A stretch of DNA of 64,000 nucleotides from Hyaloperonospora brassicae (taxonomy: Eukaryota; Oomycota; Peronosporomycetes; Peronosporales; Peronosporaceae): contig CANTFL010001198.1 of the NCBI GenBank assembly GCA_947650285.1, forward strand, positions 124,001 to 188,000, written 5' to 3'. Below, piece by piece: positions 10,381 to 20,992 of the stretch; the stretch's first letter is position 1; the number at the start of each line of letters is the position of its first letter. Below the pieces are notes generated by a model that was given only the letters and a program-made list of their open reading frames with translations, was not told where the DNA came from and made no database searches. The translations under genes and the position numbers were made by a program.

Positions 10381-10908
10381 CTATTTGATTATACCTCCCG
10401 TGATATGGCGCTCTGGACGACAAATCGTGGGCAGGGTCGAAGGCCCGGTGGGTAGTCGATCTGGTGATCCCCTGGAGAAAGGTATCGATTCGGCCGGACC
10501 AAGATCACTTGGAGACCCAGGTCGATCTGGTCCTATTGGAGTATACCTCCCGGGATCTGGCGATCTAGACGACAGGTCTCGGGATGGAGATAAAGGTCCG
10601 GTTTGTAGTCGATCTGTCGATCCCGTGACGATCGATGGCGATCTGGCCGGACCAAGATGACCTGGGGACCCCGGACGATCTGGCACTATGGGAATATGCT
10701 CCTCTGGATCAGCCGATCTGGGTGACAGAGTGCGATCCGGCGACAAAAGTGCGGTAGAACACTCCGAGGGTACTGGCGAAGTGGATAGACACGTCAGTGA
10801 GGTCATGGGATGGACTTGAACGGTTGGAGCAAAGTTGATGAGTGACTGCACTGAGGTCAATTGCTGTACAATGGACTTCAGTACAGGGGGCGGTTGTGGT
10901 GAAGTCAC
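10381..10908 (-). CDS. Antisense Ser/Pro-rich ORF, unit A
   Basis: A 175-aa frame on the strand opposite to the element, starting 14 bases inside LTR 2 and lying between the pol remnant and the 3' LTR. It is Ser/Pro/Asp-rich with a degenerate repeat around SPDRPGSP and SPDPGRYTPIG. No family is recognised. The plus strand is also open here (10385-10660) because GATC-type repeats tend to be stop-free on both strands, so it may not be a real gene. It is kept in both units (17917-18444). Its position parallels the larger antisense ORF of the Gypsy element at 43136. Confidence 0.3.
   Translation of the reverse strand: MTSPQPPPVLKSIVQQLTSVQSLINFAPTVQVHPMTSLTCLSTSPVPSECSTALLSPDRTLSPRSADPEEHIPIVPDRPGSPGHLGPARSPSIVTGSTDRLQTGPLSPSRDLSSRSPDPGRYTPIGPDRPGSPSDLGPAESIPFSRGSPDRLPTGPSTLPTICRPERHITGGIIK
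10885..10894 (+). other. Polypurine tract, unit A
   Basis: AGGGGGCGGT directly before LTR 2, the expected site of plus-strand priming. The same sequence precedes LTR 3 at 18421-18430. Confidence 0.6.
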
Positions 10909-12675
10909 TAATCAAATTTTGTACGAGGATCGGTGGCTACACATTTGGGACGCCACTTACTGGTGGAAAAAGAGGCCATGGGACTTGGCGATCCAATAAG
11001 GAAACGGGATCGGCGATCCGATCCAACTGTCGTCAGACTGATGGGTATGGAACGATCTGAGACGGGGTGATCTGGGACAAGACGACAGTCAGGACGATTT
11101 CCATGGAGCGATCCGGGACAAGGATCTGAGATCAGGCGATGTGATGTGACTCTGTGACGAAGGTGCAACATCCTGCAGACCGGTGACACTCTCTACGGGT
11201 CTCCCAAAGGGAGTACTGATTTAGGTTAATTATGGACCGATCTGGAAGTGGGGATGTTTGTGGGGGTCCGTGGGACCGTTGTAAGAATTGTGGATGGTCC
11301 CATTGTGCGGATAAACCGTTGAGTATAGTATCGAAGCATGCACAATGAACGGAAAAGGCATATAGGGCCGGATCGCACTGTGTCGATCCTCAACGATCTC
11401 GAATTGGACATCAGATCGGTCATGTTCCCTGCTGGTTATGGATATATCGATGATGGAGCTATTGTATGATGATGTACATGCTTGTTGGAGATCCATGAGT
11501 GATGTCCCAAAAGTTCAGACCGAAAGAGCCAGTGGAAGCCGGTCGAATTGACGTCGCAAAATGGATTTAGACACGTTCCACATCTTGGATACTATATTGG
11601 ACTTTTCGGTACCAAAATTGGGTATTTGGTACCATATTTGGAATTGGGTCTCTTTTGGTGTCTAGGTACGATATCGGGAGTATTGGCGCTATCTCTGGAG
11701 TACAGGTCACGAAATTTCGACACGTGTTTAAGGTGGCGGTCAAGCTTAAAGGTGATATCGACTTGGACAGTGACCTACGGTTGGGAATAGGCTTAATGAT
11801 AGGTTGGATATTAATTTGGTTGGTTAATAAACAGACTTGAACTCTACTTCTTCTGCTCACGACGCACGTTCTCCTCCCCTCTTCTCCGGGCAAGATCGAT
11901 TTGGCTTCCCCGGCGGGTCAAGGCACGCGTGTTACAGGGACACAGAAGACCGATCTTGGATTGTTGGCCAAGATCGAGAAGAGCGATCTAGGGATATCTG
12001 GCCCGGATCGATCAAGTACTCACACTCAACTCAACTGCTAGGGTAGCAGCCACACAACAAAGGAAAAGGAAAAGGATTTTGCACACAAGATCGCGAGACG
12101 GCTCAAGTGGTCAGGAGATCTGGACAAGGCGTTCAAGACAAGACCGAGCGAGATCGAAGCGATCTACTGGACATATCGGCGTGTTTCATTTTGGCGAAAC
12201 CAAGAACCGATCTGTCCATATTGCGCACTTCCGGCAAGATCGGCCGATCCCGAGACCAGATCGGACCGATCCCAACGCAAGATCGACGCAAGACTACTAT
12301 TTGCTGAGTGAAGATTTCCGCACAGCGAAGACCCCGATCCCAAAGACTAATCGAGATCGGTGTGATTCAAGATCGAGATCGCGACATCTCCAAATAGAGA
12401 TCGCCGCGACTCAAGATCAGGATCGCAAAACCCCGTTCGTGGTGTGAAGATTTCCGCACCGGAAGCGAGCGCACAACCCCAAACCCTCAGCGAGATCGAC
12501 ATCTCCCAAGGCCATTACGAAGAGCTCAAGACAGCCCAACCGACGGGTACACAAGGTGAGAACAAGGTTATACAGCAAGGCACGGATCGGAGTACCCCCT
12601 CCGTGAGTCGGCAAGTCTGGGCAAGTGGAAGATCGACACTCACTAAACTAATTTTGTGAGATCGACTTCACCACA
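10895..12675 (+). repeat. LTR 2 of tandem array (shared)
   Basis: The middle LTR serves as the 3' LTR of unit A and the 5' LTR of unit B. It differs from LTR 1 by only scattered single bases, for example CGATCCGGGA near 11110 where LTRs 1 and 3 have CGATCTGGGA. Confidence 0.9.
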
Positions 12676-12676
12676 A

Positions 12677-12694
12677 TGGTGCGCGTGCCCGGAT
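12677..12694 (+). other. Primer-binding site, unit B
   Basis: Identical to 5141-5158, one base after LTR 2. Confidence 0.6.
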
Positions 12695-12857
12695 ATTCTG
12701 AGGCCTCTGGATTTTACCGTGAGCCCACTGGCGAAGATGTCAAGATCATGCAAGAACCTGGGATTGGAGTGTCTGCGACAGAGGGATCGACGCAGACACG
12801 CAGAAGCACAAGATCCTCGGATCATCAGATTTTGGGAGGGGCTCTGATGAAAAGAAA

Positions 12858-13397
12858 ATGGAAGAGGAAGATCGAGAGGTCGATCTGGAAGACAAACCTC
12901 AAATAACTCCTAGGACCCTTTCGGGGGCCACCGCAGATCGCTCTACAAAGAGCGATCTGATGGATGAAAATCCAATGGTGAAAACCAAAACGGCGAAAGC
13001 CAAACTCGATAACCTCGTCAGCAGGTCACCTGACATTAATACGAGGAAGACGTTGGCCGGATCGGCACGAAAAATGAAGAAAGTGTCGGGATCGAATACC
13101 CTCGTCAGCAGGTCACCAAACAGTAACACGAGAAAGACGGCCAAGAACCCCGCCGGATCGGCACGAAAGAAGAAGAAAGTGCTAGGATCGAAAGACGAAG
13201 ATCATCGAATCGAAAAATCAGTAGGATCGGAGATCGTAGTCAAAGAAGAACATGATCGTGAGATGGCCCAGATCGCGGTGTCGAAGATGGAGTCGGTGAC
13301 TCAAATGTGGGAGCGTGCGAAATGGCAGTGCTATTATAGCCAATTCAATACACTGCTCAAGACAGACCCAGTGTTCAAGATATTGCGGCCCAAGTAG
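12858..13397 (+). CDS. gag N-terminal region, unit B
   Basis: A 179-aa frame, the copy of 5322-5861, with one visible substitution (HDLEMA to HDREMA). Confidence 0.6.
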   Translation: MEEEDREVDLEDKPQITPRTLSGATADRSTKSDLMDENPMVKTKTAKAKLDNLVSRSPDINTRKTLAGSARKMKKVSGSNTLVSRSPNSNTRKTAKNPAGSARKKKKVLGSKDEDHRIEKSVGSEIVVKEEHDREMAQIAVSKMESVTQMWERAKWQCYYSQFNTLLKTDPVFKILRPK

Positions 13398-13843
13398 ATC
13401 GACCCTCTGGGTAAGCCGATCTCTATCCCGCCGCCCGTGACTAGAAAACTCGGCGCGATTGATTTGATTTTGCAGATGTTGAATTACACGGGCTTCTGCC
13501 CTAATGCTTTCGATTTAGACGAATTGATGAGATGCAGCTTGGAATAGTTGAAGAACGCAGTAAGCGAGTTCGTGGAGGTCATGATACTTCTGGTGGTCAA
13601 GACCACCACTCCTAGAGACGGAATCGTCATTCCCTCGGGATCACCTCAATAAAACCCCTCAGGATCTACTTATTACGCCTCATCTGATTCCGAGATTGAG
13701 TCAGATGGGTCCATCAGCGTTCGTCGGATGTCTCTGGGACCATTGGGAGGATCGTTTCTAAAGGACAGGATCGGCAAGGTCAGGATTGAAGCCTTTGAAG
13801 AGCAAGCCAAGATCGACATACAACCAAGGTCGTCCGTGATCTC

Positions 13844-14308
13844 ATGTCTGGAAGATTTTTCAGGAAAAGGTCGAGACGAAGATTGGACTTTGAGCTGATT
13901 GACAAGGTCATGATGTCTTTTCTTCGAGAACAAATACCTGATAACGAAAAATGTTTGGAGTTTGGTGATTTGCTCACCGCTCCAGCCCGATATTGGTATC
14001 TTCAACTGAACGAATCGATACAATTTGATTGAAAGGCGCTGGTGGAAGAATTCTTGTTCGAATATTGTGGACACGAAGAATCGGTCGATCAACAATACTA
14101 CCTTTCACGAAAACAACCGGATGAGAATCCAATTCGCTTCTCAGGACAACGTTCACCGTATAAATCGAAGGTGAAAAAGATAAAAGCTACTGGTCAACCC
14201 ATCGAGATCCCTGTTGAAGAATCTACGGAAGTGAAGATCGGTATTAGTCTAGCGTTCTCAAGGTTGTGGATCGCACGAGGACTGGATTGGGTGCCAACAG
14301 TAAAATAA
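13844..14308 (+). pseudogene. gag/protease-tail remnant, unit B, with nonsense change
   Basis: Copy of 6308-6772, interrupted by TGA at 14030-14032 where unit A has TTA (Leu). The two open pieces are 13844-14032 and 14042-14308. Confidence 0.6.
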
Positions 14309-14335
14309 GGCCCTGGCAAGCTATTATATCTGCAG

Positions 14336-17300
14336 GTGACGAATATTGGTGATCAGAAGATCGTGATACCACCACATACCACACTCGGTATGTGGATGAA
14401 AGGCGAGACAACACCAAGATCTCAAGGATACGTGTTGTATGGATCTGGCCGATATAAGGAGTGTCAAACCTTAGCGTATGAAAATACTACAGATGAACAA
14501 TGGAAGTGGCCCGATAATGAATGGATCGAATCTCCAGCGAATCCAGCTAACTATTTTAAATCGATAGAGTTAACGACACGATCAAAAGATGATCCGGTGG
14601 AAACGGCGAGGGAAGCGGCAGTAATTACTCATCGGATTTCTAAAGCCAAAACGGGAGGAAAAAGTATCAAATATGCGTCAGGAGAAGAGAATGCCGTCGT
14701 CGATATACTCTCACATGATGAATCGTTTCAGAGTTCTGCTGATCGGGATCGCGAAGTGGATCTACAGTATTTGACGGAACGAGATCGAAGAGTGGTTCAT
14801 CCTTCACACGATAGATCGGTTCAACGTCATATTGATCAAGATCGAGAAAGTGATCGCTCCTATGCAATAAATAGAGATTATGTAGATGACCCACAGCATT
14901 GGACATGTCAAGATCGCGATGATGATATACAGTATTCGACAGATCGAGACTGCAGAATGAATTCGCCATATTACTATAAATCGTTTACGCTTTCTTTTGA
15001 TAAAGATCGAGAAAGAGGTCAAGGAATTTCTACGGATCAAGATCCCGAAGGTGACTCGCAGTTTTGGATCTGTCAAGATCGCAAAGTGATTTCGCATTTA
15101 CCTGATGGATCGTTTGGGCTTTCTGTCGATCAAGATCGAGAAAGTCTTCAAACGTATGGTATGGATCAAGATCTCGAAGCTGATCTGGACAGGGGACGTG
15201 GATTTCTCTGCGGAGATCACTCTACAAGTGGAGATCGATATGGCGAAAACGACCTGCATTCACATGATGGATCGTTTGAGTTTTCCGTCGATCGAAATCG
15301 AGAAGATAGAGAAGATCGCGAAGGTGAACCACCGTGTTCGACTTGTCAAGATCGCAGATTGATTTCACATTTACCCGATGGATCGTTTGAGCTTTCTATC
15401 GATCAAGATCGAGAAAGTCATCAAACGTATGGTATGGATCAAGATCTCGAAGCTGATCTGGACAGGGGACGTGGATTTCTCTGCGGCGATCACTCTACAA
15501 GTGGAGATGAATATGGCAAAAACGACCTGCATTCACACGATGGATCGTTTGAGTTTTCCGTCGATCAAGATCGAGCTAGTGGTCAAAGCTATATTACGAA
15601 TCAAGATCACGTGGATCAGGGTCGCGAAGGTGCTGAAGACGAGTGTAATGGTCTGTTATTATATCTCAATTATATAGCTGATCTGGACTGGGGGCGCGGA
15701 TTTCTCTGCGGCGATCATCCTGCAAGTGGATATCGATTGTGTATGAAGATACCTTCAGCGATGGCTACTAAAAAGAAGATTAAAAGCGTCGAGTGGATAC
15801 AAGACCGACCGAAGCAAGAGATTGACGCCACAAGGGAGATTACGACTGAAGACACCGAGTCTGAGGTAGCTGATCTGTTACAAGAACGGTCCAGCTGTCA
15901 GGCAGACGGGATCGGGTTAAAGGATGGTGAGTCGCAAAAAGGACATTTCCAACTGGTTAAAGGACTCAAAATGATTGCGACCGCGAGATTGTCGAAGGGA
16001 AACGAGGGTGCGAGATCGCCGGCACAGGGTAAGGTGGAGATCGATCAAGCGTCGATTGGATGGAAACAATCGGTTTGTGACGATAAAAGAGTCGAGTGGA
16101 TACAAGACCGACCGAATCAAGAGATTGACGTCACAAGGGAGATTACGACTGAAGACAATGAGTCTGAGGTAGCTGATATGTTACAAGAACGGTCCAGCTG
16201 TCAGGCAGACGGGATCGGGTTAAAGGATGGTGAGTCGCAAAAAGGACATTTCCAACTGGTTAAAGGACTCAAAATGATTGCGACCGCGAGATTGTCGAAG
16301 GGAAACGAGGGTGCGAGGTTGCCGGCGCAGGTCAAGGTGGAGATCAATCAAGCGTCGATCGGATTGAACAGATGGGTATGTGAAAATAGCGCGACCAAAG
16401 ACGGAGACCCTGACGATAGTGAAACGGTGCATGGAGATTCCAGACGTCAGTCAGGCGGGATGTCGACTCGTGATGGTGTGTTACAAGGACGAGACAATCG
16501 ACAGCTTGGAGACGCAGCTATACCAGGGACTTACAATGACTTACCTGGAGTGATTGGTGATATGCTGTCTCCTGCTGTGATAAATGCCACCAAGACTATG
16601 AGCTGTGACGCTGTGGAACCCTACCGATTTGATAACTTGAAGATCGAGGAGGGGGCAAAGGCGATCACGTGGGGAAATTCTGGTGAGTATGATCCCGACA
16701 GAAAAGAATTCAGTCACCATCATAAAAAAGAGACCGATATGGGATACAGTGAAGAGCAAGGACAGTCCACCGTGATGACCGCAGAGACCGATACGGTGGG
16801 GATCGACCGCTATAATGCGGATTGTAATCCACTGCAGATAAGTCGTGAAGAGGAGTTTCGGCTTTATCTCTATCGGTTCAAGGAGGAATATGCACCAAGT
16901 TTAGCCCATATGTGGCAAGGACCGTGCTATGAGGCCGTCAAATGTGGAGATCATATCGTACGACTGGATATTGATGGTAAACCATACAGGTTGTTCTCGA
17001 TGGTTCATGTTTCGAAGTTGAAGCAGGTCAAGATGTTTCAGTATCGACCAATAATCTGTTTGACGGTATACGAGATTGATCGAGTGGGCTTTGATGAGGT
17101 ATTGTGGCCGGACGATAGCTGGGACGGATGTCGAGAGGATGATACGTTCGAAGTGAAAAGAATAGAAGACGCGCGATCTGGACGAAAACCACGGGTTGGA
17201 CGAGTACACTGGCTGGTCGGGAAGTGTTGGAAAGGCTCCAGCGATCCGACATGGATAGACGAAGCAGATGTAAATTGCGTGGACATGTCGCAGAAATGTG

Positions 17301-17386
17301 ACCGTGGTCGAGCAAGCCATAATCGATTTAAGGTGAGGCAATTAGAAGAAGATGCATCAAGGGTCAAGCACCGATCTGGAGGTTAG
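14336..17386 (+). CDS. 1,016-aa retroelement ORF, unit B
   Basis: Copy of 6800-9850 with the same length and architecture. The visible differences are few. The most marked is a patch at about 15900-15975 where the first 303-bp repeat carries the sequence of the second repeat (GLKDGESQKGHFQLVKGLKM in both), whereas in unit A the two differ. Keeping a frame of this length in two copies argues for recent duplication, purifying selection, or both. Confidence 0.8.
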   Translation: MTNIGDQKIVIPPHTTLGMWMKGETTPRSQGYVLYGSGRYKECQTLAYENTTDEQWKWPDNEWIESPANPANYFKSIELTTRSKDDPVETAREAAVITHRISKAKTGGKSIKYASGEENAVVDILSHDESFQSSADRDREVDLQYLTERDRRVVHPSHDRSVQRHIDQDRESDRSYAINRDYVDDPQHWTCQDRDDDIQYSTDRDCRMNSPYYYKSFTLSFDKDRERGQGISTDQDPEGDSQFWICQDRKVISHLPDGSFGLSVDQDRESLQTYGMDQDLEADLDRGRGFLCGDHSTSGDRYGENDLHSHDGSFEFSVDRNREDREDREGEPPCSTCQDRRLISHLPDGSFELSIDQDRESHQTYGMDQDLEADLDRGRGFLCGDHSTSGDEYGKNDLHSHDGSFEFSVDQDRASGQSYITNQDHVDQGREGAEDECNGLLLYLNYIADLDWGRGFLCGDHPASGYRLCMKIPSAMATKKKIKSVEWIQDRPKQEIDATREITTEDTESEVADLLQERSSCQADGIGLKDGESQKGHFQLVKGLKMIATARLSKGNEGARSPAQGKVEIDQASIGWKQSVCDDKRVEWIQDRPNQEIDVTREITTEDNESEVADMLQERSSCQADGIGLKDGESQKGHFQLVKGLKMIATARLSKGNEGARLPAQVKVEINQASIGLNRWVCENSATKDGDPDDSETVHGDSRRQSGGMSTRDGVLQGRDNRQLGDAAIPGTYNDLPGVIGDMLSPAVINATKTMSCDAVEPYRFDNLKIEEGAKAITWGNSGEYDPDRKEFSHHHKKETDMGYSEEQGQSTVMTAETDTVGIDRYNADCNPLQISREEEFRLYLYRFKEEYAPSLAHMWQGPCYEAVKCGDHIVRLDIDGKPYRLFSMVHVSKLKQVKMFQYRPIICLTVYEIDRVGFDEVLWPDDSWDGCREDDTFEVKRIEDARSGRKPRVGRVHWLVGKCWKGSSDPTWIDEADVNCVDMSQKCDRGRASHNRFKVRQLEEDASRVKHRSGG

Positions 17387-17916
17387 TTGTGGTTGAAGTA
17401 TGCAAGGAGGTTGCATATGGCTGTAAGGCGGTGAAAGCACATGCCGGGAGGCTATATGTGGCGGGGGATATCGGTTGACGGGTGTGCTAGGAGATAGCAC
17501 ATGCTGGTGGAATGGGTTTGAAGGGTGTACTTGGAGGTAGTACATGCCAGAGGAATGGTCTGCTCGTATATAAGTATGGAACTGAATTACCAACTAATTG
17601 ATGGAGAGCGAGATTAATTGGGCATGGTGATACAACGATAAAAGATGTGACGAACAATGATAATGAAATCTTATGTATTCTCATTTTCGATTTCTACAAA
17701 GACCGGCGATTTCGGTAAATCAGAATGATCTAACGATCTTGTTCAAACGAATAGCGATCTAAGCCGAGACTGATGATCTGGCGATCCAGGTCGATTGACT
17801 GGATATATTAGTGGAGCCCAAGTAACTATCGATCTGGTGAAGAATGGGATGGGCTCAACTCAGGCTGTCTATCCGGTCGTCTGTATGGAAAAGTAGAGAT
17901 ATGGATCGATCTGGGA
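17387..17916 (+). other. Noncoding stretch after pol remnant, unit B
   Basis: Copy of 9851-10380, with the TATA-like element at 17567-17573. No gene seen. Confidence 0.4.
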
Positions 17917-18444
17917 CTATTTGATTATACCTCCCGTGATATGGCGCTCTGGACGACAAATCGTGGGCAGGGTCGAAGGCCCGGTGGGTAGTCGATCTGG
18001 TGATCCCCTGGAGAAAGGTATCGATTCGGCCGGACCAAGATCACTTGGAGACCCAGGTCGATCTGGTCCTATTGGAGTATACCTCCCGGGATCTGGCGAT
18101 CTAGACGACAGGTCTCGGGATGGAGATAAAGGTCCGGTTTGTAGTCGATCTGTCGATCCCGTGACGATCGATGGTGATCTGGCCGGACCAAGATGACCTG
18201 GGGACCCCGGACGATCTGGCACTATGGGAATATGCTCCTCTGGATCAGCCGATCTGGGTGACAGAGTGCGATCCGGCGACAAAAGTGCGGTAGAACACTC
18301 CGAGGGTACTGGCGAAGTGGATAGACACGTCGGTGAGGTCATGGGATGGACTTGAACGGTTGGAGCAAAGTTGATGAGTGACTGCACTGAGGTCAATTGC
18401 TGTACAATGGACTTCAGTACAGGGGGCGGTTGTGGTGAAGTCAC
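17917..18444 (-). CDS. Antisense Ser/Pro-rich ORF, unit B
   Basis: A 175-aa copy of 10381-10908 with one visible residue change (a Leu to Pro near residue 38). The same doubts about coding apply. Confidence 0.3.
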   Translation of the reverse strand: MTSPQPPPVLKSIVQQLTSVQSLINFAPTVQVHPMTSPTCLSTSPVPSECSTALLSPDRTLSPRSADPEEHIPIVPDRPGSPGHLGPARSPSIVTGSTDRLQTGPLSPSRDLSSRSPDPGRYTPIGPDRPGSPSDLGPAESIPFSRGSPDRLPTGPSTLPTICRPERHITGGIIK

Positions 18445-20211
18445 TAATCAAATTTTGTACGAGGATCGGTGGCTACACATTTGGGACGCCACTTACTGGT
18501 GGAAAAAGAGGCCATGGGACTTGGCGATCCAATAAGGAAACGGGATCGGCGATCCGATCCAACTGTCGTCAGACTGATGGGTATGGAACGATCTGAGACG
18601 GGGTGATCTGGGACAAGACGACAGTCAGGACGATTTCCATGGAGCGATCTGGGACAAGGATCTGAGATCAGGCGATGTGATGTGACTCTGTGACGAAGGT
18701 GCAACATCCTGCAGACCGGTGACACTCTCTACGGGTCTCCCAAAGGGAGTACTGATTTAGGTTAATTATGGACCGATCTGGAAGTGGGGATGTTTGTGGG
18801 GGTCCGTGGGACCGTTGTAAGAATTGTGGATGGTCCCATTGTGCGGATAAACCGTTGAGTATAGTATCGAAGCATGCACAATGAACGGAAAAGGCATATA
18901 GGGCCGGATCGCACTGTGTCGATCCTCAACGATCTCGAATTGGACATCAGATCGGTCATGTTCCCTGCTGGTTATGGATATATCGATGATGGAGCTATTG
19001 TATGATGATGTACATGCTTGTTGGAGATCCATGAGTGATGTCCCAAAAGTTCAGACCGAAAGAGCCAGTGGAAGCCGGTCGAATTGACGTCGCAAAATGG
19101 ATTTAGACACGTTCCACATCTTGGATACTATATTGGACTTTTCGGTACCAAAATTGGGTATTTGGTACCATATTTGGAATTGGGTCTCTTTTGGTGTCTA
19201 GGTACGATATCGGGAGTATTGGCGCTATCTCTGGAGTACAGGTCACGAAATTTCGACACGTGTTTAAGGTGGCGGTCAAGCTTAAAGGTGATATCGACTT
19301 GGACAGTGACCTACGGTTGGGAATAGGCTTAATGATAGGTTGGATATTAATTTGGTTGGTTAATAAACAGACTTGAACTCTACTTCTTCTGCTCACGACG
19401 CACGTTCTCCTCCCCTCTTCTCCGGGCAAGATTGATTTGGCTTCCCCGGCGGGTCAAGGCACGCGTGTTGCAGGGACACAGAAGACCGATCTTGGATTGT
19501 TGGCCAAGATCGAGAAGAGCGATCTAGGGATATCTGGCCCGGATCGATCAAGTACTCACACTCAACTCAACTGCTAGGGTAGCAGCCACACAACAAAGGA
19601 AAAGGAAAAGGATTTTGTACACAAGATCGCGAGACGGCTCAAGTGGTCAGGAGATCTGGACAAGGCGTTCAAGACAAGACCGAGCGAGATCGAAGCGATC
19701 TACTGGACATATCGGCGTGTTTCATTTTGGCGAAACCAAGAACCGATCTGTCCATATTGCGCACTTCCGGCAAGATCGGCCGATCCCGAGACCAGATCGG
19801 ACCGATCCCAACGCAAGATCGACGCAAGACTACTATTTGCTGAGTGAAGATTTCCGCACAGCGAAGACCCCGATCCCAAAGACTAATCGAGATCGGTGTG
19901 ATTCAAGATCGAGATCGCGACATCTCCAAATAGAGATCGCCGCGACTCAAGATCAGGATCGCAAAACCCCGTTCGTGGTGTGAAGATTTCCGCACCGGAA
20001 GCGAGCGCTCAACCCCAAACCCTCAGCGAGATCGACATCTCCCAAGGCCATTACGAAGAGCTCAAGCCAGCCCAACCGACCGGTACACAAGGTGAGAACA
20101 AGGTTATACAGCAAGGCACGGATCGGAGTACCCCCTCCGTGAGTCGGCAAGTCTGGGCAAGTGGAAGATCGACACTCACTAAACTAATTTTGTGAGATCG
20201 ACTTCACCACA
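18431..20211 (+). repeat. LTR 3 of tandem array
   Basis: The terminal 3' LTR, ending GACTTCACCACA at 20211 and followed directly by CTAA. Confidence 0.9.
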
Positions 20212-20992
20212 CTAACTTCAAGAAGACATTTTACTTTTTCTCAGGGTCTCTATTTCCGGCAATAAACCATTCCGTGACCTTAGTATATTTTTGTTTGAGC
20301 CTCCTAAACCCTTAGAATAATTGTTTTAGCTTGAGATATGTATGCCAGCTTCTCGTGGACAACATTATACTCGCGTCTATCATCGGCTATGGTATACGCC
20401 ACTGATCTACCAATTAATATCCGCCAATAAGCAGTCTAATAGCATCTGCGAGAAATAACCCTAGAGACAATTTGCACTTCATATTACCCGCGGAGACTTT
20501 TAAATGGTACTACTCCGAAAAATATTTTAGATACATAAATGTAACATATAATTCGAAGTTTCCCTGTCTTAATAGATAAGCGGCATACAAAAACAGAGTC
20601 ATTGCACAAATGAAACGAATTAGGCGAAGGCGTGTGATATCCCCAAAACAGATAACTTAAAGGACCCCTTTCATTTCGAAAAACTTTTGTGCCAAGATTT
20701 AGTGATTTGTAGAATATGTTGGTCTCGCTTATAGCACCCTTGTAAGACGGAGTGAGCGACAAAATCTATTATCCTCTTTTTGGTCAACAAGTTACCTCTT
20801 GATATATGCCGGTGGTGCAGGTTTCTAGATCTGAGGCTCCCAGACTTGTGACCCTGTTAAGTAACAGCAAAGTAAGTGAGCCGCTCGCTTCAACAGCTCT
20901 CAAGTGTAGCCACTTTGCGCACAACGTGGGACTTTCTCTCGCGCCAATCACTCGCGGCACGTTGTGTGGTATGCCACACTGGACAAGACGCG
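20212..20992. other. Intergenic region upstream of FANCI-like gene
   Basis: The first four bases are the right target-site duplication. The rest is AT-rich with no convincing ORF. A CCAAT motif (GCCAATCACTCG) at about 20943 lies 50 bases before the chosen start codon and may belong to the promoter. Confidence 0.5.

Larger units (their letters stand above)
3359..20211 (+). mobile_element. Tandem LTR retroelement array (3 LTRs, 2 internals)
   Basis: The order is LTR (3359-5139), internal (5140-10894), LTR (10895-12675), internal (12676-18430), LTR (18431-20211). Every landmark repeats at exactly 7,536 bp. The LTRs run from TGTGGTG to CACCACA, with the start TGTGGTGAAGT mirrored by the end ACTTCACCACA. 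The array is flanked by CTAA on both sides (3355-3358 and 20212-20215), which fits one target-site duplication around the whole array. This suggests one insertion followed by unequal exchange between LTRs. It lacks reverse transcriptase, RNase H and the integrase catalytic core, so it must have been moved by enzymes of another element. Confidence 0.9.
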
